Shown: piece after piece, positions 16,335 through 25,188 of the stretch
Layout of the letters: every line of letters starts with the position of its first letter
Numbering within the stretch: the first letter of the stretch is position 1
Source of the DNA: Pseudarthrobacter oxydans
GTDB taxonomy: Bacteria > Actinomycetota > Actinomycetes > Actinomycetales > Micrococcaceae
Reading direction: 5' to 3'
Assembly: GCF_034258515.1 (NCBI RefSeq)
Contig: NZ_CP139438.1
Coordinates: 1,302,001 to 1,366,000 of the forward strand
DNA: 64,000 nt
The notes under the pieces: model-generated
Databases searched by the model: none
Seen by the model: the letters and a program-made list of their open reading frames with translations, nothing else
Told to the model about the DNA's origin: nothing
Position numbers and translations under genes: made by a program

Positions 16335-17444
16335 TTGAAGAAATCACTGCGTGCAAGTTTCAAGCGCGGTTCAATGGCCGGCGTGGCTACCCTAGGTGCT
16401 TCGGCGCTCGTGTTGACCGCCTGTGGCGCAGCCCCGGAAGCCGGAAGCACCTCAACTGCAGGAGCCAGCGACTACACCGGCTGCATCGTTTCCGACTCCG
16501 GCGGGTTCGATGACCAGTCCTTCAACCAGTCCTCCTACGAGGGTCTCAAGAAGGCCGAGAAGGACCTGGGCATCAAGGTCAACCAGGTGGAGTCAAAGAC
16601 CAACAACGACTTCGAACCCAACCTCAGGGCGATGGTTACGGCCGGCTGCGACCTCACCGTCACCGTGGGCTTCCTGCTCGGCGACGCCACCAAGGCGCAG
16701 GCAACGGCCAACCCGGACAGCCACTTCGCCATCATCGACTTCGGCTACGCGACGCCCATCAGCAACGTCAAGCCGATCATCTACGACACCGCCCAGGCAG
16801 CCTTCCTTGCCGGCTACCTCGCTGCAGGGACCACCAAGACCGGAACGGTTGCCACCTTCGGCGGCATCAAGCTTCCCACCGTCACCATCTTCATGGACGG
16901 CTATGCGGACGGCGTGAAGTACTACAACGAAAAGAAGGGCAAGGACGTCAAGCTCCTTGGCTGGAACAAGGAAGCCCAGGACGGCAGCTTCACCGGTGAC
17001 TTCGAGAAGCAGGACGTCGGCAAGCAGCTCACCCAGAACTTCCTGGACCAGGGCGCGGACATCGTGATGCCCGTGGCCGGTCCGGTAGGCAAGGGTGCAG
17101 GCTCTGCGCTCAAGGAGGCCAAGGCAGCAGGCAAGGACGTCAAGCTGATCTGGGTGGACTCCGACGGGTTCCTCACGGCACCTGACTACAAGGACATCAT
17201 GCTGTCCTCGGTCATGAAGCAGATGGGCGACGCCGTGGAGGCAGTCGTCAAGGAGGACAAGGAAGGCAAGTTCAGCAACACGCCGTACGTTGGCACCCTG
17301 GCCAACGAGGGCGTCCAGCTGGCCCCGTTCCACGACCTCGACTCCCAGGTCCCGGCCGAACTGAAGTCCGAGCTGGACCAGATCAAGAAGGACATCATCG
17401 ACGGGAAACTGAAGGTCGAGTCCGCGGCAAGCCCCAAGGCCTGA
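16335..17444 (+). CDS. BMP-family nucleoside-binding lipoprotein
   Basis: Surface lipoprotein (369 residues) of the basic membrane protein family, the binding component of a nucleoside-type ABC importer. The signal peptide ends in LVLTAC with the lipidated Cys at residue 30. The mature part begins with the family stretch CIVSDSGGFDDQSFNQSSY. The TTG at 16335 is preceded by GGAGGAAAA, an ideal ribosome site. A strong terminator follows, so this highly needed subunit is probably made in excess of the ATPase and permeases, which start 178 bases later. Confidence 0.92.
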   Translation: MKKSLRASFKRGSMAGVATLGASALVLTACGAAPEAGSTSTAGASDYTGCIVSDSGGFDDQSFNQSSYEGLKKAEKDLGIKVNQVESKTNNDFEPNLRAMVTAGCDLTVTVGFLLGDATKAQATANPDSHFAIIDFGYATPISNVKPIIYDTAQAAFLAGYLAAGTTKTGTVATFGGIKLPTVTIFMDGYADGVKYYNEKKGKDVKLLGWNKEAQDGSFTGDFEKQDVGKQLTQNFLDQGADIVMPVAGPVGKGAGSALKEAKAAGKDVKLIWVDSDGFLTAPDYKDIMLSSVMKQMGDAVEAVVKEDKEGKFSNTPYVGTLANEGVQLAPFHDLDSQVPAELKSELDQIKKDIIDGKLKVESAASPKA

Positions 17445-17453
17445 CCCCGCCTG

Positions 17454-17502
17454 AGCGCCACCCCCGGCCGGTAACCGACTGGCCGGGCGGTGGCGCTTTT
17501 TT
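17454..17502 (+). terminator. Intrinsic terminator after BMP lipoprotein gene
   Basis: GC-rich stem from 17455 to 17496 with one bulged C and an 11-base loop, followed directly by six T residues (17497-17502). The best-formed intrinsic terminator in the window; read-through or a separate promoter must feed the transporter genes downstream. Confidence 0.88.
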
Positions 17503-17621
17503 GCTGGCTGCCCCCACCTGGCCGCAGCCTGCCTTTCCCATGACTGCACCCACTAGGCTTGGTGCTGCAGCCACATATCCTGTCCGGTCGATCACTGGAC
17601 GCTTCGAGATTGGTCAGAGTT

Positions 17622-19208
17622 TTGAAACTTGAACTCCGAGGGATCACAAAACGCTTTGGCACCCTGGTGGCGAACGACCACATCAACGTGGTGGTGGAAT
17701 CCGGACAGATCCACTGCCTGCTGGGTGAGAACGGGGCCGGAAAATCCACCCTCATGAATGTGCTGTACGGGCTCTACGAACCGTCTGAGGGCGAGATCCT
17801 GGTTGACGGCACGCCAGTTTCCTTCCGCGGACCGGGAGACGCCATGGCGGCGGGCATCGGGATGGTGCACCAGCACTTCATGCTGGTTCCCGTCTTCACG
17901 GTCGCCGAGAACGTGGCGTTGGGCGCCGAGCCCACCAAGGCCGCGGGCTTCCTCAACCTCGACGAAACGCGCCGCCGGATCAAGGAGATCTCGGACCAGT
18001 ACGGCTTCGACGTGGACCCGGACGCGCTGGTGGAGGACCTGCCGGTGGGCGTCCAGCAGCGGGTGGAAATCATCAAGGCGCTGGTCCGCAATGCCAGGGT
18101 CCTCATCCTGGACGAACCCACCGCCGTCCTGACACCGCAGGAAACGGACGAACTGCTGGACATCATGCGCCAGCTCAAGTCCGGCGGAACGTCCATCGTC
18201 TTCATATCCCACAAGCTGCGGGAAGTGAAAGCAGTCTCGGACACCATTACGGTGATCCGCCGCGGCAAGGTGGTGGGGACGGCTGACCCCGCTGCGTCCA
18301 CTACCGAACTGGCCTCCATGATGGTGGGCCGTGCCGTCAACCTCAAACTGGATAAAGCACCGGCCAGGCCGAAGGAAAAGACGTTCGAGGTCCGGGACCT
18401 TACCGTCATCGCTCCCAACGGCCAGCACGTCGTGGACGGCCTGAGTTTTGAGATAGCCAGGGGAGAGATCCTTGCAATTGCCGGCGTCCAGGGGAACGGC
18501 CAAACCGAGCTGACGGAGGCGATCCTCGGCCTGCAGGAGCGGGTCCACGGCTCCATCCTGCTGGACGGGCAGGAGCTCGTGGGCCGCAGCGTCAAAGAGG
18601 TCCTGAACGCAGGAGTGGGCTTCGTGCCCGAGGACCGCTCCGTTGACGGCCTTATCGGCACTTTTTCGATTGCCGAGAACCTGATCCTGGACCGGTACGA
18701 TCAGGCCCCCTTCGCAAAGGGCATCAGCATGAGCCCTGCCAAGGTGCTGGAAAACGCAACCTCCCGGATCGAAGAGTTTGACGTCCGGACCCCTTCAGGA
18801 GCCCTTGCCGCCGGAACGCTTTCCGGCGGCAACCAGCAGAAGGTGGTGATGGCCCGCGAGCTGTCCCGTCCGCTGCGCCTGTTCATCGCCTCCCAGCCCA
18901 CCCGCGGCGTGGACGTGGGGTCCATCGAATTCCTGCACAAGCGGATCGTGGCTGAACGCGACCAGGGCACGCCCGTCATGATCGTCTCCACCGAACTTGA
19001 CGAAGTGATGGAACTGGCCGACAGGATCGCCGTGCTCTACAAGGGCAAACTGGTGGGCGTGGTTCCGGCCGGAACCAGCCGCGACGTCCTGGGCCTCATG
19101 ATGGCGGGCATCCCGCCGGAGGAACACACGGCCCCGACAGGCAGTGAACAGGATCCCGCCGCCACCACGGCTTCCGTATCCGACGCCGAAGGAGGCGACC
19201 ATGTCTGA
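17622..19208 (+). CDS. Nucleoside ABC importer, double ATP-binding protein
   Basis: Fused ATPase with two nucleotide-binding domains, about 528 residues, as in sugar and BMP-type nucleoside importers. The first half has LGENGAGKSTLMNVL and ILDEPTAVLTPQE; the second has GVQGNGQTELTEAI, LSGGNQQKVVMAREL and a less conserved Walker B (LFIASQPTRGVD). The second Walker A lacks the Lys-Ser/Thr pair, which is usual for this subfamily. The TTG at 17622 begins the conserved LKLELRGITKRFG; the frame extends to 17559 without similarity. The end overlaps the first permease. Confidence 0.92.
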   Translation: MKLELRGITKRFGTLVANDHINVVVESGQIHCLLGENGAGKSTLMNVLYGLYEPSEGEILVDGTPVSFRGPGDAMAAGIGMVHQHFMLVPVFTVAENVALGAEPTKAAGFLNLDETRRRIKEISDQYGFDVDPDALVEDLPVGVQQRVEIIKALVRNARVLILDEPTAVLTPQETDELLDIMRQLKSGGTSIVFISHKLREVKAVSDTITVIRRGKVVGTADPAASTTELASMMVGRAVNLKLDKAPARPKEKTFEVRDLTVIAPNGQHVVDGLSFEIARGEILAIAGVQGNGQTELTEAILGLQERVHGSILLDGQELVGRSVKEVLNAGVGFVPEDRSVDGLIGTFSIAENLILDRYDQAPFAKGISMSPAKVLENATSRIEEFDVRTPSGALAAGTLSGGNQQKVVMARELSRPLRLFIASQPTRGVDVGSIEFLHKRIVAERDQGTPVMIVSTELDEVMELADRIAVLYKGKLVGVVPAGTSRDVLGLMMAGIPPEEHTAPTGSEQDPAATTASVSDAEGGDHV

Positions 19209-20574
19209 CACGCATCCCCCCAAGCACGCGGCCGGCGAGCCTGGCCCCGAGGCGCAGGAGTCCGCTGTCCCGGACGAGCGGACGGCCGCCGTCGTGGCCG
19301 TTGATACTGCCGGCGGGGTCATGGAACCATCCGCCGTTCCGGCCACCGCCCAAAGCGGAAAGATCCCCGGCGGTCCCGACACCCTGCTGCGCAAGATCTT
19401 CACCGGCAGCGGCATGGTCTCCGTCCTGGCGGTCCTGCTGGCCCTCATCATCGGCGGGCTGCTGATCGCCAGCACCGACAAGCAGGTGGCCACCACCTCC
19501 ACGTACTTCTTCGCACGGCCCACCGACTTCCTGTCCGCCGTCTGGAACGCGGCCACGCGGTCCTACATCGCCCTGTTCCAGGGCTCGGTCTTCAACCCCC
19601 GCGGCAACAGCGTTGCGGCCCAGTTCGCGCCGTTCATGGAGACCCTCACCATCGCCACCCCGCTCATCACGGCCGGCCTGGGCGTAGCGCTGGCCTTCCG
19701 CGCGGGGCTGTTCAACATCGGCGCCCAGGGCCAGATCATCGTGGCCGGCATCCTGGCCGCCTGGGTGGGTTTCGCGCTCGACCTTCCCGTGGGCCTGCAC
19801 CTGCTCCTGGTCCTGGCGGCAGGCATCGTCGGCGGCGCCTTCTGGGGCGGGCTCGTCGGCCTCCTCAAGGCCCGCACGGGGGCCCACGAAGTCATCCTGA
19901 CCATCATGTTCAACTACATCGCGCTGTACTTCCTGCGGTACCTGCTGAACACTCCGGCGTTCCAGCGGCCGGGGGAGTCGAACCCCATCTCGCCCATCCT
20001 GGACCCTACCGCTGTCTACCCGCAGATCTTCGGCACCCAGTACCGGCTCCACCTCGGCTTCCTCCTGGCCATAGCCACCACTGTCCTGGTCTGGTGGCTC
20101 CTCAACCGCTCCACCGTGGGCTTCGAATTCCGCGCCGTAGGCGCAAACCCCAAGGCGGCGCAGACAGCGGGCATCAACGTGTCCCGCTCCACCATCCTGG
20201 TGATGGCACTCGCCGGAGGGCTGGCGGGCATGTCCGGCGTCGCCCAGGTGGCGGGCACGGAGAAGGTCCTTACCGACGGCGTTGCCGCCACCTATGGCTT
20301 CGACGCCATCACAGTGGCCCTGCTGGGGCGTTCGACGCCGTGGGGCACCTTCGCAGCCGGCCTGCTGTTCGGCGCCTTCCGGGCCGGGGCGGTCCAGATG
20401 CAGATCCAGACCGGCACGCCCATCGATATCGTCCTGGTGGTCCAGTCCCTGATCGTGCTCTTCATTGCAGCACCGCCCCTCGTCAGGGCCGTATTCGGCC
20501 TCAACCCGCGGCGCAGGAAGCCGGCCAAAGCCGGCAAGTCCCGTAAGGCAGCAACCACCGGAGGTGCAGCATGA
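19201..20574 (+). CDS. Nucleoside ABC importer permease 1
   Basis: Membrane permease (457 residues) of the LivHM-like superfamily used by BMP-type importers. A 60-residue hydrophilic N-terminal stretch precedes about ten hydrophobic segments; FRAGLFNIGAQGQIIVAGILA and VGANPKAAQTAGIN are the family hallmarks. The ATG at 19201 has GAAGGAGG upstream and overlaps the end of the ATPase gene by 8 bases. It pairs with the next gene. Confidence 0.92.
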   Translation: MSDTHPPKHAAGEPGPEAQESAVPDERTAAVVAVDTAGGVMEPSAVPATAQSGKIPGGPDTLLRKIFTGSGMVSVLAVLLALIIGGLLIASTDKQVATTSTYFFARPTDFLSAVWNAATRSYIALFQGSVFNPRGNSVAAQFAPFMETLTIATPLITAGLGVALAFRAGLFNIGAQGQIIVAGILAAWVGFALDLPVGLHLLLVLAAGIVGGAFWGGLVGLLKARTGAHEVILTIMFNYIALYFLRYLLNTPAFQRPGESNPISPILDPTAVYPQIFGTQYRLHLGFLLAIATTVLVWWLLNRSTVGFEFRAVGANPKAAQTAGINVSRSTILVMALAGGLAGMSGVAQVAGTEKVLTDGVAATYGFDAITVALLGRSTPWGTFAAGLLFGAFRAGAVQMQIQTGTPIDIVLVVQSLIVLFIAAPPLVRAVFGLNPRRRKPAKAGKSRKAATTGGAA

Positions 20575-21893
20575 GCACAACAGTTTCCTCGCCCCGCTCC
20601 GGAAAACCGCAGCCGGAGGACGCCTCAGCGAAGGCAGGTTCCGCCCTCTCCAGCAAACCCGTCAGCTGGCGGACGCCGGCGATGCTCACGGCCTTCGGCC
20701 TGATCGCCCTGGTGTTCTTCGGCCTGATGGCCCCCAACCAGACGGCCAGCTTCGGCATCTCCACAGGGGAAGACTTCTTCCAGCTGCCGGCCCTGGCGGT
20801 CAACGCGGCTGCCGGCGGCATCGTGCTGTCCGTCCTCCTGCTGGGGCTCGCCGCCTATGCGGTGTACCTCAAGACCAAGGACATGCCGGCCCCGGGCTGG
20901 CTGACGGTGACCTTCATCGTCCTGTTTACGGCCGCTTTCCTCATCTGGGTGGTGGGCGGCGCCCGCACCCCGAACATTTCGCTGGCCGGCCTCATCGCCG
21001 GCTCGGTGACCCTCGCCGTTCCGCTGGTGTTCGGATCACTGTCCGGCGTCCTCTGCGAACGGGTGGGCGTGGTAAACATCGCCATTGAGGGCCAACTGCT
21101 GGGCGGTGCGTTCACCGCCGCCATTGTGGCCAGCATGACGCAGAACCCCTTCATCGGGCTGCTGGCTGCTGCCGTGGCCGGTGCAGTGGTGTCCATGGTG
21201 CTGGCACTCTTCAGCATCAAGTACCTGGTGAACCAGATCATCGTCGGCGTGGTCCTGAATGTGCTGGTTTCGGGTGTGACCGGGTTTCTGTTCAGCACGG
21301 TGATGCAGGCCAACAAGGCGCAGTTCAACTCGCCCCCGGGGCTGGACATCATCGAAATCCCCGTCCTGTCCAGCATCCCCGTGATCGGCCCCATCCTCTT
21401 CCGGCAGTCCCTGGTGGGCTACCTCATGTACATCGCCGTCCTGGTGGTCTGGGTGGGCCTGTTCAAGACACGTTGGGGCCTCCGGGTGCGCGCCGTGGGC
21501 GAACACCCGCAGGCCGCGGACACCCTGGGCATCAACGTGAATGCCACCCGGTTCTGGAACGTCACCCTTGGCGGCGCCGTGGCCGGCATCGGCGGCTCCT
21601 TCTTTACCCTGGTGGCCATCGACAGCTTCACCAAGGAGATCTCCGGCGGCCGCGGCTTCATCGCCCTGGCAGCCCTGATCTTTGGCCGGTGGAACCCGAT
21701 CGGAGCCTTCTTCGCAGCGCTCCTGTTCGGTTTCGCGGACAACCTCCAGAGCATCGTTACGATCATCGGCACGCCCGTTCCAAGCCAGTTCATGGCCATG
21801 CTCCCGTACCTGGTGACGGTCCTCGCAGTGGCCGGGCTGGTGGGCAAATCCCGGGGACCGGCGGCCAGCGGCATCCCCTATGTCAAGGGCTGA
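20571..21893 (+). CDS. Nucleoside ABC importer permease 2
   Basis: Second permease, 440 residues, with about eleven hydrophobic segments. CERVGVVNIAIEGQLLGGAF and VGEHPQAADTLGINV are the conserved partners of the motifs in permease 1. Starts at ATG 20571 with ATGA overlap on permease 1. The next gene, cytidine deaminase, starts inside its last codons, which ties the transporter to pyrimidine salvage. Confidence 0.92.
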   Translation: MSTTVSSPRSGKPQPEDASAKAGSALSSKPVSWRTPAMLTAFGLIALVFFGLMAPNQTASFGISTGEDFFQLPALAVNAAAGGIVLSVLLLGLAAYAVYLKTKDMPAPGWLTVTFIVLFTAAFLIWVVGGARTPNISLAGLIAGSVTLAVPLVFGSLSGVLCERVGVVNIAIEGQLLGGAFTAAIVASMTQNPFIGLLAAAVAGAVVSMVLALFSIKYLVNQIIVGVVLNVLVSGVTGFLFSTVMQANKAQFNSPPGLDIIEIPVLSSIPVIGPILFRQSLVGYLMYIAVLVVWVGLFKTRWGLRVRAVGEHPQAADTLGINVNATRFWNVTLGGAVAGIGGSFFTLVAIDSFTKEISGGRGFIALAALIFGRWNPIGAFFAALLFGFADNLQSIVTIIGTPVPSQFMAMLPYLVTVLAVAGLVGKSRGPAASGIPYVKG

Positions 21894-22314
21894 CGTCGTG
21901 GACAGCACTGCGGGCGCCGCGCGGCCGGTTGACTGGGCCGCGCTGGAGGCATCCGCCGTCGCCGCCATGCGCCACGCCTACGTTCCCTACTCGAAGTTCC
22001 CGGTGGGAGCGGCGGCACTGACCCACGACGGCCGTATTGTCAGCGGCTGCAATGTAGAGAACGCCAGCTACGGCCTTACCCTCTGCGCCGAGTGCGCGCT
22101 GGTGGGCAACCTGCACATGACCGGCGGCGGGCTGCTCCGCGCCTTCTACTGCGTGGACGGCAGCGGCAACATCCTCATGCCCTGTGGACGCTGCCGCCAG
22201 CTGCTGTACGAGTTCCGCGCCCCGGACATGGAGCTCATGACGACCCAAGGCATCAAGTCCATGGACCAGGTGTTGCCTGACGCCTTCGGTCCCGAACACC
22301 TGAAGGAAACATAA
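21880..22314 (+). CDS. cdd: Cytidine deaminase
   Basis: Converts cytidine and deoxycytidine to uridine and deoxyuridine. The zinc site is complete: CNVENASYG supplies the substrate Asn-Glu, CAEC (in TLCAECALVGN) and PCGRC carry the Zn ligands and the catalytic Glu. Homotetrameric short form, 144 residues at most. ATG 21880 overlaps the permease gene by 14 bases; GTG 21898 is an alternative start. Part of the transporter operon. Confidence 0.94.
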   Translation: MSRADVVDSTAGAARPVDWAALEASAVAAMRHAYVPYSKFPVGAAALTHDGRIVSGCNVENASYGLTLCAECALVGNLHMTGGGLLRAFYCVDGSGNILMPCGRCRQLLYEFRAPDMELMTTQGIKSMDQVLPDAFGPEHLKET

Positions 22315-23657
22315 TGACTGACAAGGTGACAGAGACCCGCGCAGTGGACAACATTGCCGAACCCTTCGACGCCGTCGACATCATCCGCGTAAAGCGGGAC
22401 AAGGGCACCCTCAGCCCGGAACAGATCGACTGGACCATCGATGCCTACACCCGCGGCGCCATCGCGGACGAACAGATGGCAGCCCTGAACATGGCCATCC
22501 TGCTCAACGGCATGGACCGCACCGAGATCGCCCGGTGGACCGCTGCGATGATCGCGTCCGGCGAACGCATGGACTTCTCCAGCCTTCGCCGGCCTGACGG
22601 CGGCCTGAAGTACACGTCTGACAAGCATTCCACGGGGGGCGTGGGGGACAAGATCACCCTGCCGCTCGCGCCGTTGGTTGCGGTTTTCGGGGTCGCCGTA
22701 CCGCAGCTCTCCGGCCGGGGCCTTGGCCACACCGGCGGCACCCTGGACAAGCTTGAATCCATCCCTGGCTGGCGTGCCTCCCTCAGCAATGAGGAAATCC
22801 TGGCCCAGCTCCAGGACGTGGGCGCGGTGATCTGCGCCGCTGGCGCCGGCCTGGCCCCGGCGGACCGGAAGCTGTACGCACTGCGGGACGTCACGGGCAC
22901 GGTTGAAGCCATTCCCTTGATTGCCTCCTCCATCATGAGCAAGAAAATCGCGGAAGGGACCGGCTCCCTGGTCCTGGACGTGAAGGTGGGCAGCGGTGCC
23001 TTCATGAAGGATGAGGCCAGGGCCCGGGAGCTTGCCGAGACCATGGTGGCGCTGGGCAAGGACGCAGGAGTGAACACCGTGGCACTGCTCACCAACATGG
23101 ATACCCCGCTGGGACTGACCGCGGGCAACGCCATCGAGGTCGAAGAATCCTTGGAGGTGCTTGCCGGGGGCGGCCCGGAGGACGTGGTGGAGCTGACCGT
23201 CAGGCTCGCCGAGGAAATGCTGGCCTCGGCGGGAGTGAACGACGCAGATCCGGCCGCCGCCCTCAAGGACGGCCGCGCCATGGATGTCTGGAACCGCATG
23301 ATCGAAGCCCAGGGCGGCGATCCGCGGGCCAAGCTTCCGGCGGCCCGGGAGTCCGAGGTGGTCTACGCCCCGGCGGACGGCGTGCTTGTGGAACTTGATG
23401 CCCTGGCCGTCGGTGTTGCAGCCTGGCGCCTGGGCGCCGGCCGTGCCCGCAAGGAGGACGCCGTGCAGGCCGGTGCCGGGGTCCGGATGCACGCCAAGCC
23501 CGGCGCCGTGGTCCGGGCCGGCGAGCCCCTGATGACGCTGCTCACGGACACCCCGGAACGGTTCGCGCGGGCGAAGGAGGCGCTGGAGCACGCAGTGGTC
23601 ATTGCGCCCGAGGGATCGCGGCCGGCGCAGCGGCTGATCATCGACCGAATAGCATAG
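22314..23657 (+). CDS. deoA: Thymidine phosphorylase
   Basis: Pyrimidine-nucleoside phosphorylase (447 residues) that splits thymidine or uridine with phosphate to base and (deoxy)ribose-1-phosphate. Motifs: KYTSDKHSTGGVGDK (phosphate site), GRGLGHTGGTLDKLESIPG (family signature), and SSIMSKKIAEG. Its ATG overlaps the TAA of cdd (TAATG). With Cdd and the importer it forms a full route from imported pyrimidine nucleosides to sugar phosphate. Confidence 0.95.
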   Translation: MTDKVTETRAVDNIAEPFDAVDIIRVKRDKGTLSPEQIDWTIDAYTRGAIADEQMAALNMAILLNGMDRTEIARWTAAMIASGERMDFSSLRRPDGGLKYTSDKHSTGGVGDKITLPLAPLVAVFGVAVPQLSGRGLGHTGGTLDKLESIPGWRASLSNEEILAQLQDVGAVICAAGAGLAPADRKLYALRDVTGTVEAIPLIASSIMSKKIAEGTGSLVLDVKVGSGAFMKDEARARELAETMVALGKDAGVNTVALLTNMDTPLGLTAGNAIEVEESLEVLAGGGPEDVVELTVRLAEEMLASAGVNDADPAAALKDGRAMDVWNRMIEAQGGDPRAKLPAARESEVVYAPADGVLVELDALAVGVAAWRLGAGRARKEDAVQAGAGVRMHAKPGAVVRAGEPLMTLLTDTPERFARAKEALEHAVVIAPEGSRPAQRLIIDRIA

Positions 23658-23663
23658 GGATCC

Positions 23664-24293
23664 ATGCAGGCCATCAATGACTTCATCCTCGCCGCAGCCG
23701 GGCAGCCCTGGGTGCTGGTCCTGGTGCTGGCCTGCTGCGTCATTGACGGCTTCTTTCCGCCCATCCCCAGCGAGTCGGTGGTGGTGGGCCTCGCCGCCGT
23801 TGCCGCCACCGCGGACGTCCCCAACCCCTGGGTCCTGATGCTGGTGGCTGCACTGGGGGCATTCTCGGGGGACAACATTGCCTATCTGATCGGCCGCAAG
23901 GTGGGCACCAGGAGATGGGGGTGGATGCGTAACCCCCGGATGCAGAGCGCCTTCCGGTGGGCGGGCAGGGAACTGCGGAAGCGTCCGGCCTCGCTCATCC
24001 TCGTGGCGAGGTTCGTTCCGATCGGGAGGGTGGCAGTGAACCTGACAGCGGGCTTCACGCATTATCCCCACGTGCGTTTCATCGGCCTCACCGTTCTGTC
24101 CGCGACCCTCTGGGCCGGCTACTCCGTGGGGATCGGGCTGTTTTTCGGGCAGTGGTTCGAGGACAACCACCTTTTGGGCGCCGCCATCGCCATCATCTGC
24201 GCCGTGGCGCTGGGGATCCTCGTGGACCTGGGCATCAACCGCCTCCGTCGCCGGCCTCCGATGGTGGAACGGATGAAGGAACCGGAAGCGTAG
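23664..24293 (+). CDS. DedA family membrane protein
   Basis: DedA/SNARE-associated (VTT-domain) membrane protein, 209 residues with about five hydrophobic segments. Typical features are PPIPSESVVVGLAA, GDNIAYLIGRKVG and the FVPIGRVAVNLTAG motif with its essential Arg and Gly. The family flips or transports lipids such as undecaprenyl phosphate and supports the proton motive force. It starts 6 bases after deoA, so it is part of the same transcript although its job is unlike nucleoside salvage. Confidence 0.9.
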   Translation: MQAINDFILAAAGQPWVLVLVLACCVIDGFFPPIPSESVVVGLAAVAATADVPNPWVLMLVAALGAFSGDNIAYLIGRKVGTRRWGWMRNPRMQSAFRWAGRELRKRPASLILVARFVPIGRVAVNLTAGFTHYPHVRFIGLTVLSATLWAGYSVGIGLFFGQWFEDNHLLGAAIAIICAVALGILVDLGINRLRRRPPMVERMKEPEA

Positions 24294-24313
24294 TTGAAGC
24301 GTTGTTCCAGGAA

Positions 24314-24343
24314 GGCCAAGGCGTAGCGAATCGCGCCTTGGCC
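24314..24343 (+). terminator. Hairpin between the two dedA genes
   Basis: A perfect 10-base stem GGCCAAGGCG/CGCCTTGGCC with a 10-base loop, 20 bases after the first dedA stop. No T tract follows, so termination may be partial. Confidence 0.5.
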
Positions 24344-24420
24344 ATGGGACACTTAGGAACGATTTCCGCTTTGGCTGCGCCACTTACGGCTATGCCATTT
24401 TGCATAGGAGCAAGACCCGC

Positions 24421-25149
24421 GTGGAGTTTATTAATGAGGCCGTGCTCCATGCAGCTGGTCAGTGGTGGATTTACCCGATACTGCTCGTGTTCTTCTTCGT
24501 TGACGGCTTCGCGATGGTGGTCCCCAGCGAGACCCTGATCGTGGCACTGGCGGCCTTTTCCCGGCACAGCGGGGAGCCCAATCTTTGGATCCTCGGCCTG
24601 ACAGCCCTGGTTGGGGCCATTGCCGGGGACAATATGGCGTTTATGCTCGGACGGCGGATTGGCCTGGACCGGTGGAAGTGGATGCGCCGCCCCAAGGTCC
24701 AGAAAGCCTTCGGCTGGGCCCGCTACGAGCTCGAAAAGCGCGGCGCCGTGCTGATCTTTACTGCCCGCTACATTCCGTGGGGCCGGGTGGCCGTCAACTA
24801 CGTGGCCGGCAGCACGGGCTTCGCCCACCGGCGCTTCTTCCTGTTGGATGCCTTCGCCTGCATCACGTGGGTGGGCTATTCGATTGGCATCGGCCTGCTG
24901 GCCAGTTCGTTCCCCTGGCTCCACCACAATCCGCTGCTCAGCGCGGGCATAGCCGTGGTCTTCGCCATCGTGCTCGGCATCCTCATTGACCACGTCCTGC
25001 GCTGGTGGCACAAGCACCTTGCCCGCAACGACGCCGAAGAGGTTGATGAGTGGCTTGACGGCGGTCCCTCCGGCGCCCGGGGCCCCGTTAACGGCAGCTC
25101 GGCCGTCCTCGCTCCTGCGGCCCGGGACGGCAAGCCTGCCGCTAATTAG
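24421..25149 (+). CDS. DedA family membrane protein, second copy
   Basis: Second DedA-type protein, 242 residues, related to its neighbour: VVPSETLIVALAAF, GDNMAFMLGRRIGLDRWKW and YIPWGRVAVNYVAG align with the first copy. A hydrophilic tail of about 50 residues follows the last membrane segment. The GTG at 24421 has AGGAG at nine bases; the TTG at 24400 is less likely. The tandem pair probably arose by duplication but has diverged well. Confidence 0.9.
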   Translation: MEFINEAVLHAAGQWWIYPILLVFFFVDGFAMVVPSETLIVALAAFSRHSGEPNLWILGLTALVGAIAGDNMAFMLGRRIGLDRWKWMRRPKVQKAFGWARYELEKRGAVLIFTARYIPWGRVAVNYVAGSTGFAHRRFFLLDAFACITWVGYSIGIGLLASSFPWLHHNPLLSAGIAVVFAIVLGILIDHVLRWWHKHLARNDAEEVDEWLDGGPSGARGPVNGSSAVLAPAARDGKPAAN

Positions 25150-25176
25150 CGGCTGGCTTTGAACTCCCGCCCACCC

Positions 25177-25182
25177 TAAGGT
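25177..25182 (+). promoter_or_regulatory. Candidate -10 box, leaderless add
   Basis: TAAGGT is followed by six bases and the GTG of add at 25189. The six spacer bases GGGAAG could also act as a weak ribosome site. Confidence 0.45.
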
Positions 25183-25188
25183 GGGAAG

